Part shown: one piece after another, positions 35,845 through 48,258 of the stretch
How the letters are laid out: each line of letters begins with the position of its first letter
How positions within the stretch are numbered: the first letter of the stretch is position 1
Notes under the pieces: model-generated
The model's database searches: none
What the model saw: the letters and a program-made list of their open reading frames with translations, nothing else
Told to the model about the DNA's origin: nothing
NCBI GenBank assembly: GCA_008973525.1
Contig: WACJ01000079.1
Location: 1-64,000 of the forward strand
Source: Stenopsyche tienmushanensis
Lineage: Eukaryota; Arthropoda; Insecta; Trichoptera; Stenopsychidae
Direction of reading: 5' to 3'
DNA: 64,000 nt
Position numbers and translations under genes: made by a program

Positions 35845-36924
35845 GGGGGGAAACCACAATAGGAGGCAGATTTTTTAGCGTTTTTTAACAGGGAAGGAAT
35901 AATTAGAATATGTTTAAATTTTGATAATATTTTTAAATACAGTTGAATTTTTTTTGAGTAATTTCCGCTGTAAATAGTCAAGTTAATATGGTGCTTTCCA
36001 TGGAAAGTCACCATTAGAGTTTCTGCTTTGGTACAATGTGCTAATCACAATTTCAATAGAATTCAATATAACATTTAAATATTATTAATAATATAATTTC
36101 TTAATAGGTGAAGCAAGTTTTTAACTGAAAGAAGAAAAAAAAATCGTGCTTGAAAAATGTTTTAACAAAATAGTATGATTTTTTAACTATTTTTTGCACC
36201 TTTTTTACAAATAAAAAAAATATTTTAAACAATAACATTATCCCAAAATTAGATTAGCATAGATTATAATTAAATAAAAAAGATTTATATGAATTTTAAA
36301 AAAATATTATTTATAACTTTTTGAGCTAGAGTGTACCAAAGTTGAAAAAAAGTGGTTTCGATAAAAACGCGTTTGAAAAAATAATTACCGAAAACGACCA
36401 CCTAAACATCTTTTAGTAATTCAGTACTCAGTAATTCATCATTCGACAAATCTTTATATATCAAAAGAACTGCTTTTTGAAGGTCGGGGTGTAGGGTTCA
36501 GACTTCAGGTTCCGTTCCAAGAGCTTTAGCTTTCTGCCACTTGCACCAGCTGCTATCTCTCTCTGGACAATTGTTTCTATTGTAAGGTAAATTGGTTTGT
36601 CATGATCCACACTTGCAATTGACAATGAGCTTGAAACCGAGACCATGAATTCCAATTTCTTGAAATTTCACATCCTTCTTATTCCCGTAGTACAGGGGTA
36701 TAGAGTCAAGTAAGTGAATAAGGGTCCACTGAATGGTTACTTCATACTACCCGTCGCGAACTCCGAGAAACTGGACCGACGGGCGTTCACTTTAGTGCTC
36801 ATAACATCGGAAAAAATCGAAAATTTGTTGTGGAACTTGCAAAACATATTCTTGAATAGTTTTACTAATAATTTTTGAAATAAAAAAAAACAATTTTTCG
36901 AACCGTCTAATGTGGTTTCCCCCC
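35845..36924 (-). mobile_element. 1,080-bp element with TTAA-like flanks and terminal repeats
   Basis: The left end GGGGGGAAACCACAATAGG and the right end, reverse-complemented GGGGGGAAACCACATTAG, form inverted terminal repeats of about 18 bp. The right flank is TTAA (36,925-36,928) and the left flank TGAA (35,841-35,844), consistent with a TTAA duplication with one mutation. The interior holds a decayed transposase on the minus strand (see 36,420-36,707) and, at 36,346-36,376, the inverse of the GTTTCGA..AAAACGCG block also found in the 2,525-2,938 repeat. TTAA sites occur with piggyBac and Kolobok elements; the protein trace favours the Kolobok/Mutator-like side. Confidence 0.7.
36420..36707 (-). 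pseudogene. Mutator/Kolobok-like transposase fragment
   Basis: One minus-strand frame, interrupted by stops, reads LDSIPLYYGNKKDV, then GIHGLGFKLIVNCKCGS, stop, then CPERDSSWCKWQKAKALG, stop, then HPDLQKAVLLIYKDLSNDEL. The order of a GLG..L...C.CG block, a CP...SWC.WQ.A block and an I.KDLS..ELL block resembles the insect and cnidarian proteins annotated as Mutator-like transposases. In those proteins the first two blocks lie hundreds of residues apart, so the middle has been deleted here. The final TQN.NES motif is missing. This comparison is from memory and needs a profile search. Confidence 0.5.
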
Positions 36925-39900
36925 TTAATGTAATAAAAATAAAATTTTGCAACTGTTCTTAAATAGTAATCATCATTTTAATCTGATTTAACTAGATCAG
37001 CTGTTCTTAAACTGAGGTCCGCCTAACCTAAAAAAATTGAATTAACATTCATCGCAAATACTGAAAGAAGTTAAATGTTTATTATTTTTAAGCTATACAC
37101 AATATATATTTTAATATTAGTTATTGATCTTAAAACTATCAGAGAATGATTATGTTAGTCCAATACGTCTTGAAATTACTATCATATTTTCCATGAAGTG
37201 AAATTTCACTAAAATCTCGACAAATATGGCTTTCCTTGATAGAAACTACCCCTATGAAGAAATATCACCACACTGTGTTAAATCAATATACGTATATAAT
37301 ACGATACATAGTAAAATACCAATTATCTCGTATTTCAGTTTTTATCGCGAAGAAGCAACTAATAGACGTTCCGCCTAAAGTGTGTTAAAAATCAACCAAC
37401 AAATCAGACATTTCATATGCATAAAATTGATTTCATGTTTCAAACAATTTAAATTTATATTAATTCACAGCTAAATTATTTTTAAATGCATGTAATATTT
37501 AAATGATTTAAGTTAGTGAATCAATAAAACTACAGCTAAAAAATAATATTATTTATACATTTCTTAGATTAAATCCTATATTCTACGCGATCTGCTTTAT
37601 AGCATATTTTCCGGACAGGGATTAAAACTAAATTTTATTCCAGCGGGAGATTACTACCTTTAGAAATTATCGAATACTTTTTTTATAAAAACGATTTTTA
37701 AATAATTTATCTATAGGAGATTTATGGGCAAGCGCGATCGCATTCTAAAGCGCGCAAATAGGGCATTTGTTATTCATCTCGCGTGTCATTTAAGAATTAC
37801 ATAAATTCTCTGCATGGATCGAGAGGTATCTTCTGTTCGTGGTATGGTCTTATCATTGAGATTCCATCCGGTGGTATAATTCCATGGGGATTCGAACATA
37901 TTTATTTTAGCTCACTTTGCTCCGCTGCCATTGCGTGAGATGTCTTGAACAAATAATACTGGCGATATCGTAAAATAAACACCAGTGCATCTTCTTCGGT
38001 CCGTTGGGATCGATTTGTGAACTTATTTGTACAATTGTAACGAGAATGCTTCACATCATGCAAGATAGCGCAGTATTCGTATGTTTTAAGAACGAGAATA
38101 CCTAATAAAAGCATAAGTACTTTATTTTTATATGAGATGCGATGGATGGTAACTGCTTACTCGGGTTTCGCGTGTTCTTCGCCGGGCTCCAGACATTAAT
38201 GCTATTTTCTCGGAATGGCATTTATTTACGTACCATTATGATGTTTTAAGCCTCCTTGGTATATTGAATAGACTGCAAACACATTAAATACACGTCTAGG
38301 TGTGCCTTTTAGTAACTGAAGAATAGTTTAAAGCTTGGGTTGCATAGTCGCGAGTCGTAATGCAGTGCTAACCGCGTAACTAGGAATTTCAATCTGGAGC
38401 CAGAGAGACACAATTGTATGTAAGAAATAAATTTTCATGGGGTTGGTAATAAAGCAACATAAACAGCAGGTAATTTAGTTGATTTGCAGGTACAGCCTGC
38501 CTCTAACTTCCGGCCGTACTGTAGCAGCGCCGCCCCTTCTAAATTGAAACGCCGTAGACTGCTACGCCTCTACGATACCCACTTTTACGGGCTGTCTACG
38601 CAAATCAGGGACGTTTACTACAATTTTGGAAGGAAAACGAATATATTTACTCAAATTTTGCCTATACCGAAATATATGAGTTTGTATATTGCAGTAAAAA
38701 CTGCTTTCTTACACTCACAATATATTCTTTGTTTACCTTCAATATACATCCATTTTATTTTTCCATATAAATAAGTTTTTTATAATAATTTCCATCATAT
38801 AAATCAGAAGCAAATTTATGCAGAGCACCATAACGATGAGCTCTTTTATCCGGCTGCCGTTGCACACATGTTCGCCATACTTTATTTTAATCAAATTGTT
38901 ATTCTGTCTATATTAAGTTTATACGAATAATAAAACATGTGACATTTATTTTATTCATGTAAAGAAAATTAGATTTATTTCACAATCTGAAATAAAAAAT
39001 GACTTTTAAGCAAGAAGAATTATATATGACCCCAATTAATCATATCAAATTTATGTTCATACATTGTATTCCAATCCATGTATCGCGAGATAAATTTAAA
39101 AACGTGCTATCATTTCAAGGGAAATCATTTTGGATTGATCATTAATCATATTTTTGAAATGAGCTTAAAATATATTTTTCTACAATCACATATTATTTCA
39201 GATTAAACAGCCTATATTTACTTATATTAGGAGAAATTATTCGAAAATTTATAAAAAAAAATTCCAAATTAATAATCACAAAAATTTACAAAATTGTCCA
39301 AAATTCTTCATTCTTTTTTAAATCTTCCCAACTCTTTGGCAGTATTTTGATCCCTTTTTAATAAAAAAAAAATCCGGTTTGGAAGCAAAATATAATTTTA
39401 AATACATTTTCATTTTATATGCACGATAGAACCCTTTTTATAGTCAATTCGGGCTTAGGGGCTTGAATTAAGGGTTCTTTACGGGAAAGTCATTGACTTT
39501 TTTTTCACCAGTTACAATGCTATTCAAAAAGGAACTATTGTTTTGTGTTATCAATAAACAGTGCTTTAAATGTTTCATCGCTCATTTTTGTTGTATCCAT
39601 CCTATCCAATAACAACCATCCTATTCATTTTGCCGATGATTTTTAAATGGTTCTAATGGAATCCCAGTCTTTACGATAAGTCTTCAATTTTTTTGCCATA
39701 TATCTGACTTGATTAGGGATTTTAATGCATCGCTATCAAAACTCGAAGATCCTTTCACTCATAGTTTATTATTTAAGCTTTTATTACCCGATTTAAATTT
39801 CTGGAACCAATATTAACATCTGTGGATTGTTACCATTTCAACATAATCATCTTTGAGTGTTTTACTGGCTTTTGTGACATTTCAACCCAAATCAAAATGA

Positions 39901-41904
39901 AGCAGCATACAATGTCGGATGTGGATTTGGTTTGTTTGGAAAGTTTGGAAATTCTACCCTTAAAAATAAAAATAAAAATTGTTGTTCAATAATAATGTTT
40001 AATAATATTTCTACAAAAAAATACCATACAAAAATGTTTTCATTATTGTTTCCGTAGACAAACTAAGCTCAAAGATAACGTCTCAAAATTTACGAATACT
40101 TTCGGATTTTATTAATATTTTCAGAGTAAGTTCATTGCAAATAAAATAATCATAGAGTATCATTAATCGTTAATAAATGATACTCGTTCATTTCAAAAGA
40201 GTTCTTATGTTTGTCAATTCACAACGATAGAATTTTAATAACTGCAATATCAATTTTTTCCATGCTTGAAATTTAATGTAGCCAAAAACTGGATAGTAGC
40301 ATTCCCATGGAAACATTTTTTATAAATTGAATACCATCAGTTCCACATATCCTTTGAAAAAATTCTTATCAAGATTAAACAGAGTGAATTTCAAAACCTT
40401 AACTTTAGTTATTCGGATCTTGCTTTCTGTTTACTAATTCAGTGCGAGCCGCGAACTATAAAATAATTTATTTCCGACTACTGTGCAATTAACAGGGTGA
40501 ACAGCCATAATCTCATTGTACAAATCTGCGAGGAATTTCGACGACTTGCTAAATGATTTTAATAAATATTAAACCTATCTTAATACAATTAAAGGGTATG
40601 AAAATATTAAATGTATATATTTAAAATTGTATTTAATTTTAATGTTTTATGAGCGTTCTTACGGAAACATAAACGACTTGCAACGCATGGTAGACTACAC
40701 ATATAATATGCTCTATAATAATTGTTTTTTAGATATAAATCATAATTTTAAGATTCAGGCGTGTTGAAAGATTTTCTATCAAACTAGGTTTGAACGATTG
40801 GTGGAGTGCACAATTTATTTCAATAACTGTAAATAAGTTCAAAGTCTTTGAAACATGTTTCATATTTTGGAATGTACATCTAAAGCTCGATGCATATATT
40901 TGGATAGTTTATTCGGAAATATCATTTGAATGACAAATATCCCATGGTTGATTGAGAGGGCCGTCAGTTTGGAGCGTTTTCGAGTATCGCTTTTAGCATA
41001 AACAGAAATTGCTTATATTGACAGATGTGAAATTCAAATAAGCGTTTACGTCAGGTGCAACGCCGATCCAACGATGTGAGAAATCGTCAATTTCGGGGCG
41101 CACGTGTACTTATCGTAACGCCACTCATCACGGTCATATAGAACCTTGTGCTTCCGTGAAAGCCTCGCACGTGTCGAGGGAGCGGAAGTGATGTGAAATC
41201 ACGTGGAAGCTCAATGGGAAACGCCCACAATTTGGGAAATAGAAATTAAACCCTCGTCTGGTGCATCAATCAAAACATATCATCCCTAGCGTCGATTCTG
41301 CATCGATATTCGAAGAATGCTTTATGGACTTATTTCAGCCGGAACCATTGGAGTGCGGTCACTGAGATTAAAGTTTCTTGCAATAATACTTGAAATTCGC
41401 TTCGCAGTCCAGCAGACAAGCTCTGGCTGGAAGTTGTGCAGGAAGAGCAGAGGTTGTGCTTCAAAATTTGCATCCATAGAATGTAATTATTACCTAACGG
41501 TGCGCAACATAAAATCCAATCAAGCTAGAACGACGCCATGGGCATTAGAGTGTTATAAAATTATATCAAATAGCAGACTTGTGACTGGTGTTTTCATATC
41601 CACGCACACGCCATATATAAATACACAATCTCAGGGATGTCCCAATGCCTGTATTTAAGACATTTCTTACCAAAACGAATTAAATTTAGTCCTAAAATAA
41701 ATATTATATCATAAACACTAATAAAATCGCAGAGGCGCTTTGAAACTGCTAGTGATCGTACAAAAGCAATAACTTGCGCAGGTCAAAATTTGAATATATT
41801 TGATCACCACATGTTAATTTGCGGTCTTATTTCGGTGCAAAAATATACTATATAGGTTTCTATTTAGAACACTTTAGAATAGAATACAAAAATTCAAATA
41901 TTAT
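36925..41904. other. Intergenic DNA, mostly AT-rich
   Basis: At 36,999-37,030 CAGCTGTTCTTAAACTGAGG followed by TCCGC resembles a lone hAT terminal repeat, but no partner was found. The frame at 38,484-38,774 begins just after an acceptor-like TTTGCAG and its first ~50 codons are in a GC-richer patch; no known domain. The frame at 41,317-41,658 (113 codons) is also unassigned. At 40,651-40,677 there is a copy of the recurring GAGCGTTCTTACGGAAAC motif. 41,040-41,240 is GC-richer. Confidence 0.35.
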
Positions 41905-42640
41905 TTTGAGAATATGCCCGAAGTAACATTAAAGCATCGAGTGTTTCGTCATTTACGTCTAGATCTGATTTTGGAAGCCAGGCAATAACTTGCTACTGAA
42001 AATGCACGCTCAGTCTCCACACTCGTTGGATGTATCATCATCAGATATTTAAATGCTAGTTCTAGTTAATGACCACGTGAACCCCCATTTTCGTATAACA
42101 CCATCAATGTGACTGATAAAATTCCTTTCTGCTGAGACACGGACCAAAGCTCGCAAAATTCCCGATTTCCCGACAAATTATTTATTTCCGTTGCTGCATA
42201 TGAATATTTATATACTATTATACTTTGATGTGATTCTTAATTATATTATGGAGGAATACAAAAATTCTGAACCCCGTATCTATTATATTTCATATCGATA
42301 TTCCCATTATAAAAGTCGAGGTGTAGTAAATACAACACCGGCAGGGAAAGGTTAATATGACAATTTGAAAAACATATATGTACTCTATATATCTATACAT
42401 AGATTAGACAATTACTGCCCCTAAGCGTCGTCTAAGCTCGCCAATTACTATTTACGCCACTGTTTCCAAGCGTCCAGATTTCGGCAAGAATGTCTCGATT
42501 TAGTAGCCTTCAACGTGCTGGTGAGGTGTACGATTGCTGTTAGATAAAAATTTCAATCCCGAATTTTTCGTTATCACGTTTACTAATCCCGGGATTCGTG
42601 AGCACCTGAAACTGTCTGGGGTACCGGGATTGGATTCCCT
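41905..42640 (-). mobile_element. hAT non-autonomous element, copy A
   Basis: Aligns with 60,940-61,660 along its length and inversely with 63,290-63,840. It contains a degraded version of the hAT C-terminal dimerisation coding region (41,905-42,110) and then about 500 bp of non-coding 5' region ending in repeated CCCGGGAT blocks (42,586-42,640). The left side has lost the end of the coding region. Frames at 42,500-42,694 and 42,534-42,830 are incidental to the GGGATT-rich end. Confidence 0.65.
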
Positions 42641-43012
42641 ACACGTGACCCATACGATGGTTTCAGATGGGATGCAGTCGAGGTGTTTAATCATCCCGAA
42701 CGCCCTAATTCATTGTTACAGTTTTGGCATTTTTCTATTATTTTTTATGAGTAATAAAATTGCTTTAATGTATAAAACGATTATAACAACATTTGTTTTC
42801 CAGGCGTTCCCACGGAATTGCAAGCGATAAACATTAATTAAAAAGTAGCATCGCTAATATACTCAATGCACTTGTTAATGGAATATTTTGCCAACGTAAT
42901 AAAAAAGCTTTGGTTCTTGAATCGCCGTGCAAAAATGGAGGCAATCTATTTCCAAGGAAATACAAACGATAAACAAAAAGTGACTCAACAACTCATTCAC
43001 ATACTTAATATA
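42641..43012. other. AT-rich DNA between elements
   Basis: Contains a copy of the recurring GCGTTCCCACGGAA..CAAGCGATAAA motif at 42,803-42,832. No gene seen. Confidence 0.45.
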
Positions 43013-43092
43013 CAGTGCCGATCAAAACTGTTGAAGTTTTTCCCAAGCGTTTCTTTTGGCTTCGTTTTTTGTTGAATCACACCTATTTATAC
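43013..43092 (+). repeat. Lone Tc1/mariner-type inverted repeat end
   Basis: After TA, CAGTGCCGATCAAAACTGTT and the following 60 bp match the left arm of the element at 16,365-16,870. No opposite end or transposase trace is present nearby, so this is a solo end or a heavily deleted element. Confidence 0.65.
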
Positions 43093-45389
43093 TTTAAAAG
43101 ATTGTATATATATCATATTTCATAATGTATTAGTATTAACTTCAATATACCTAGTAGATCTATGAGATTTTACCAACCAATCGTGGTTCCGTTGGCTTCT
43201 ACCAACTATAGAAAGAATACCTTCTTGAGTAGAGCCATAATAAACCTTAATGATGTGCTAAGGGATCTTGAGTTGGATATTTTCAATTGTAATCTAATTA
43301 ATGTCAAACGTCAGCTAATAAATCTTTTAATTGAAGAAAAAATTAAAAAAATAAATAAACAAAATAACTACAATGGTTACGAACTTCTAAATTTGAGTGC
43401 ATGATACATTTTTAACTTTAACTATTTCTAAATGTGAAATCCTTTTATTGGCTTGTAATATTTTTAATCTACAACTAATTATATATGTAAAACTGTTGGA
43501 TTTCCACAAATAAATAAATAAATATGTTGCTTGCACACTTTAAGGTCGCTCTGATAACCGACAACTTCTTCGGCTATTATCGTTTATTCTAAGCTTTCTT
43601 TATCCAATTGCCCAGATCCTTTTCCTGCCTGATCATCCCATCATAACGAGACAAGCTCTTTCGACGAGTCTGTTGCCACTCGGTTCTAAATCTACAACGA
43701 CTTAAGGGACTGTGTGTTGGTATTCATCCTGCATGTTTGTTTACGTATAATAGATGAACGCTCACTGTGGTTTTAATTGATATAAATTATGATTTCATAT
43801 AAATAAAATATTTTATAATTGAATTCGCAATCTAACGTACCAGTTTCGGAAAAATGATTTTTTTTTCCAACTCTTTATGATGCAATTCTTAAAAAAAATA
43901 TATTGCACAATTATTCTTCTTCAGTTTGCATTATTTATGTTGTCTTTTGTCCGACCTATTTTTAAACATAGCTAAAAAAATACCTGGTGCATCTTCCATA
44001 TCTACCAATTGTACCTGAAAGACGCACACAAGCGTAACCCGACAGGAATGTGTTAAAACCTTTTTTTTGTTTTATCTAATAGGTTAATCCGAGCTCGTAT
44101 CGAAAAAATATTGCCAGATTTTGAGATGAATTAACAACGGCTGTAGAGCAATTTATTAGTATCATCATGCGAATTGCCACACATACACTCGTTAATCATG
44201 CATAAACTATCCCTGACGCAGCAAATTTCATTAAAAAAAACCTATTTTGCCTAATTTTCATGAAAAGTTCGTGTAAACATATAATTTAAGATCCATACAT
44301 GATGAAACTTTTATTTAATAATTATAATCCTATATTGACTAATGACTGCTATGAGTAAAATACAAGGACAAATCGTTTAAATTTGTGACAACAGTGATTA
44401 AGTAAATCATTAATTTTAATCGATTTTATAATCTGTAGCACAATAGCATGACATGTCCAAGGTTAATAGGCTTTTTGCGTTGTCACGAAAATTAAATGGA
44501 AGGTTGTCTAACAAATTCAAATACTTTATTGTGTCATTTGTATAATTTAAGACAATTAATGCTTATTCGTGATGATTATAGTTGATTATAAATTGTTTTT
44601 AGCGGCCTGAGTTTGTCGCTAGTTTTGGCCCATCGCATTTGGATACGTATAGATACATCCCCAAAGCCATAATGGCGTTGTGTTAAGAGCCACGAATCCA
44701 GCTTCATTTCCTAAGCTACGAGATTCGACGTCGCGACGCCCAAAAAGAAAAAAAGCCAATCAGCAAAGGCACCAAACTCCGAAAGGAAACGGGAAAATTT
44801 GAAACTCAAATTGCTTTAGAGCAGCAGCCGGATCTGCGCAGCTCACCGCTCAAAGCTTGGGTCCTGATTTAATAAAAGGTGGTAAGTTCCCTCTGGAGCA
44901 TATTTGTCGGAAGGCTTGCCAGGATTAAACACCCGCGTGTACCCACACACTCAACCCGTGAGCTCTATCCACTTACATTATTCACTTGTGTGCATATTTT
45001 AAAATTTAGTACGGACATCTTTATCTGCTGATGAAATTTTAACATTGGGCTCGGGTAAATCCGTCAGATCCTCAAGCAAAAAACTATTTAAAATGCATGA
45101 TTAAAATGGGTCAATCTGTAAATTTGAATCAACGAGGAATAGTTGGAATCCGTCATTGATTCGACAATAAATTCAGAACAAAGTCTTTCATATCAATGAG
45201 CATTCATTGTGTTACGGGTAAAAAATTATTCAAAATTAAAATGACACATTTGCAGTCCGGATTGTTCAAATTGTATTGAGATTGATATAAAGCATGCGCT
45301 TAATATAATTTTAAAAGGAACGCAGTACGTGGTTTATTGCTTCAGGCCACGTGTACCGCGGGCCAAAGGGCTAGGATCCAAAAGCATGC
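43093..45389. other. Intergenic DNA
   Basis: No gene recognised. The frame at 43,162-43,404 (80 codons) is Lys/Asn/Ile-rich with no known domain. About 44,610-44,960 is GC-richer and unassigned. Confidence 0.4.
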
Positions 45390-45548
45390 GCATACTCGCT
45401 CTCGTCTCGAAGACCGACTTAACCATCATATTGCGCGCGCATCCTTCCTCTCCCCGTCCCCGCAGCCCAAGTTTCATTTCACCAGACCAATATGCGCCAA
45501 CACGGTGCATCCGCTAAACGTCTCGCATAACAAATTGCGTACACAAAC
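45390..45548 (-). repeat. Repeat B, short form, inverted arm
   Basis: Reverse complement of the short form at 17,728-17,841 (GGGGACGGGGAGAGGAAGG, GATGCGCGCGCAATAT, AAGTCGGTCTTCGAGACGAG). It also extends outward with GTGTACGCAATTTGTTATGC and GAGACG, which matches the start of the long B unit at 45,833. With that unit it forms a large foldback. Confidence 0.75.
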
Positions 45549-45671
45549 AATACTTAAAATAATTCTATAACGTTAACAAAGATACACAAAACAACACACT
45601 AAAGTTTTATTTCTGTTTTATGATATAAACATATAAAAAAATATATGTTTTAATTACACCTAAAATAATCA

Positions 45672-45697
45672 ATATATATATATATATATATATATAT
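45672..45697. repeat. (AT)n microsatellite
   Basis: About 13 uninterrupted AT repeats inside the foldback loop, adjacent to a partial repeat A copy. Confidence 0.95.
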
Positions 45698-45805
45698 CAA
45701 TAAATCTTTGTTTGCTTATATAATAATTTAACATATTCAATTGCTTGCTTTATTTGTACATTCTTATACCATTCATCCGATTGCAATGAATCTTTAGTGA
45801 GTTTA
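45696..45805 (+). repeat. Repeat A, partial copy in foldback loop
   Basis: Contains AATCTTTGTTTGCTTATAT and CTTATACCATTCATCCGATTG of repeat A followed by CAATGAATCTTTAGTGAG. It lies between a short and a long B unit, as at 17,880-17,935. Confidence 0.6.
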
Positions 45806-45832
45806 GTGAGATTTTTAAATTAGCACAACCAT

Positions 45833-46016
45833 TGTGTGCGGAATTTATTTTGCGAGACGTTTAACGGATTCACCATATTGGCGCATAATAATCTTGGGAA
45901 GTGAAGTGGGTTGCGTGGCGGTGGGCGGTGAAAGGTAGGATGCGCGCATAATACAGCGATTGAGCTCCGCTCACGGGAGAGCGGCACTCAATCGGTCTTT
46001 AAAGCGAGAGTGAGCG
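45833..46016 (+). repeat. Repeat B, long form, foldback arm
   Basis: Direct-orientation B unit with the extra TTGAGCTCCGCTCACGGGAG block, itself partly palindromic. Pairs with 45,390-45,548 over most of its length except that block. Confidence 0.75.
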
Positions 46017-47952
46017 GGATAGTTGCTAGTATGATATGAAATCAATTGAATAATTATGATCCTTTTCATTTAAAGTCTATTTTAGATAATTTAAAGGGGA
46101 ATATTTAAGAAAAACCACTAGAATAATTATATTGAACGTTCTCATGGATATACAAACAATCGCATTTCTTTGCTATTCAAACCTTGAGCTTTATTTTAAA
46201 TATATGTTTATATCCAGTGCTTTCCCTATATCAATAATATTTTTAAAAAATAGTATCAATGAAATACATTATGGTTGAAATACATATATTAAAAGACAAG
46301 ATGTCTGCATAACATATCATATATCAATTTCTTGGGGATTATTTAGGATATCTGTTTTGCATTATATAGTTTTTACATATTATTATATAAATATTTATAT
46401 TAACATACATTTAGTCAAAAATTATTTTAAAACAACCATAAAATTACTTTAATAATAATGTTATAAGTTTGTTGTTTGTGTGTTTTAAATATTAAACTCG
46501 ATAGTAATCAAATTGTCAAGAAGATGGTTTTGATTCTGTTCTCAGATTTTAGGGATTAATAAAATATTTAAATTCAGTTAAGAAAGTCTTATTTTAAAAG
46601 GACGTCATTAAAATTTGAGTTGTATTTATTTCGTCAAAGGCTAATTATAATTTTAAGTTAGTAAACTCCCGACTATTTCCTTCTATGGAATGTCTACAAA
46701 TTTTATTGCAAAATATTCTCATTTCATTAACGTTACTACCATTTGTAAGGCAGCCTTGTTAGCAGCTCTATTTAATTAAGAAATTGTTTTCAACTAACCA
46801 AGTTTATTTTGCATTTTCAGAGAAACATTCTGTCTTTTTGTAGCGTTTCTGTGCAGAAATGCAGCACCTTGGTTAGTGCTACACAAAAACGCCCCCGAGA
46901 AAGCTCTCGTTTCGCCACAAATCCTCAGCTCAAAGGATTTATATTTTTTAATGAGGTTGGTCACGGGAGCATAAGTTATTTAATTTGCACTAAAGCAAGT
47001 GTGAAAAATTATTAAGCGGAGTATAATTTACACTCAGCTGGGCTGGCGAAGCTTAAGCAGGCCAAGTCGGTACAAGTCTCAAACATTTACATGAAAAAGG
47101 TTGCGCTGCCAGAGCCGGCTTGGTATTCAAATGAACCCGGGGACTCAATACAGAACAACTTGGCTAAAGCTTTTCAACCCTTTAAATCTGTTTTAAATTT
47201 TGGTGGAAAAAATACATGTATGTCCATTAAAATATTTTACCCTCATGCAAATTAAAACTCGACCCAATACAATAACATTGTTGGAATACCATCGAAATTT
47301 CAATTAAAATCATCAAAAATAATAAATTTGTCAATAAATGCATTGTACCGTGACGTATGTGCAAGAAAGCGAAAATATAGATACTTTACACTGTGATAGA
47401 ACAGGCTCTTATAATATCATCCAAGGAAGGCACACGCTTAAAGATCAACGCTCCAAAAGAAAAAGAAAATATACTAAATCAATACTTAAACATGAGGAAA
47501 ATATTGGTTTTTTTAAATTTCGAATTAATAATTCAATTATAATATTGACTTTTTAAATTGGGAGATTGGGACATGAATCTTCCTCGAAAAAAAACGTCTT
47601 CTCTCCACCAACCTTGAATAGTTTTGAACATGCTCGAAGAAGAAGATCATGATTGTTTCAAAGTCTCAAAGCTAGGTCCAATATATTTCTTAAAAGCATC
47701 AAACATTTCACCATCTAAATAGATCAGTCTTTTGCTAAATTTGTCTTTCTGATCGCTATCTACCTCGCGGCGCCTCTTCTCCATTTCAATAGTATTTTAT
47801 TAAAACCCTCAAGAACCTCAAGAAGAAAGAAGTTGATGTTATAATGTGATTTCAAAATTGTCAATGTGAGAATTAAACAAAATTGAATATCGTGTTTTAA
47901 TAATAGTAAAATAATAGTAAGTTGCAACAATTGGAATTAAAAGATCATCCCA
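46017..47952. other. AT-rich intergenic DNA
   Basis: A weak copy of the recurring GAACGTTCTCATGGATA motif lies at 46,133-46,164. Frames at 46,809-47,015 and 47,338-47,556 have no recognisable domains. No RNA gene seen. Confidence 0.4.
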
Positions 47953-48090
47953 CTTGACGGCCCAAAAATTAGGCAATTTTTAACAATATTTTGGAATTTA
48001 TTAGGGCCAAACCGTAACACCAAAAATACTGGTTTGAAGAAAATTTTGAAAAAAAAACACATTTTTTGAGAGTTTTTTAAATGTAAAAAT
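47953..48090 (+). repeat. Two-copy dispersed repeat, copy 2
   Basis: Shorter partner of 20,160-20,545, sharing TTGACGGCCCAAAAATTAGG, GCAATTTTTAACA, CTGGTTTGAAGAAAATTTTG and ACACATTTTTTGAGAGT. The 153-bp MITE follows almost directly. Confidence 0.5.
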
Positions 48091-48105
48091 ATTTTGATCC
48101 AAGTT

Positions 48106-48258
48106 GTACAAGTCGGGCGCCCGTCAGCGACTGATTGTGCTTTCACTTACTGGATATGGAAAGGAAAGAGAGAGAAAGGGAAAAGTAATACTAGAGTTTA
48201 TATAAATATCTTTGCAATTCAAAGCAAAATCAGTCGTCAACGGGCGCCCGACCTGTAC
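48106..48258. mobile_element. 153-bp MITE with 28-bp inverted ends
   Basis: Left GTACAAGTCGGGCGCCCGTC plus AGCGACTG, and right end inverse GTACAGGTCGGGCGCCCGTT plus GACGACTG: 28 bp with only a few mismatches. Each end contains CGGGCGCCCG, which is self-complementary. No coding capacity, and I could not fix the target duplication, so the superfamily is open. The frame at 48,094-48,384 merely runs through it. Confidence 0.8.

Noticed and set aside
36999..37030. CAG..TTCTTAAACTGAGG, like a hAT terminal repeat
   Set aside because: No inverted partner within reach and no transposase trace; kept only as a remark in the region entry.
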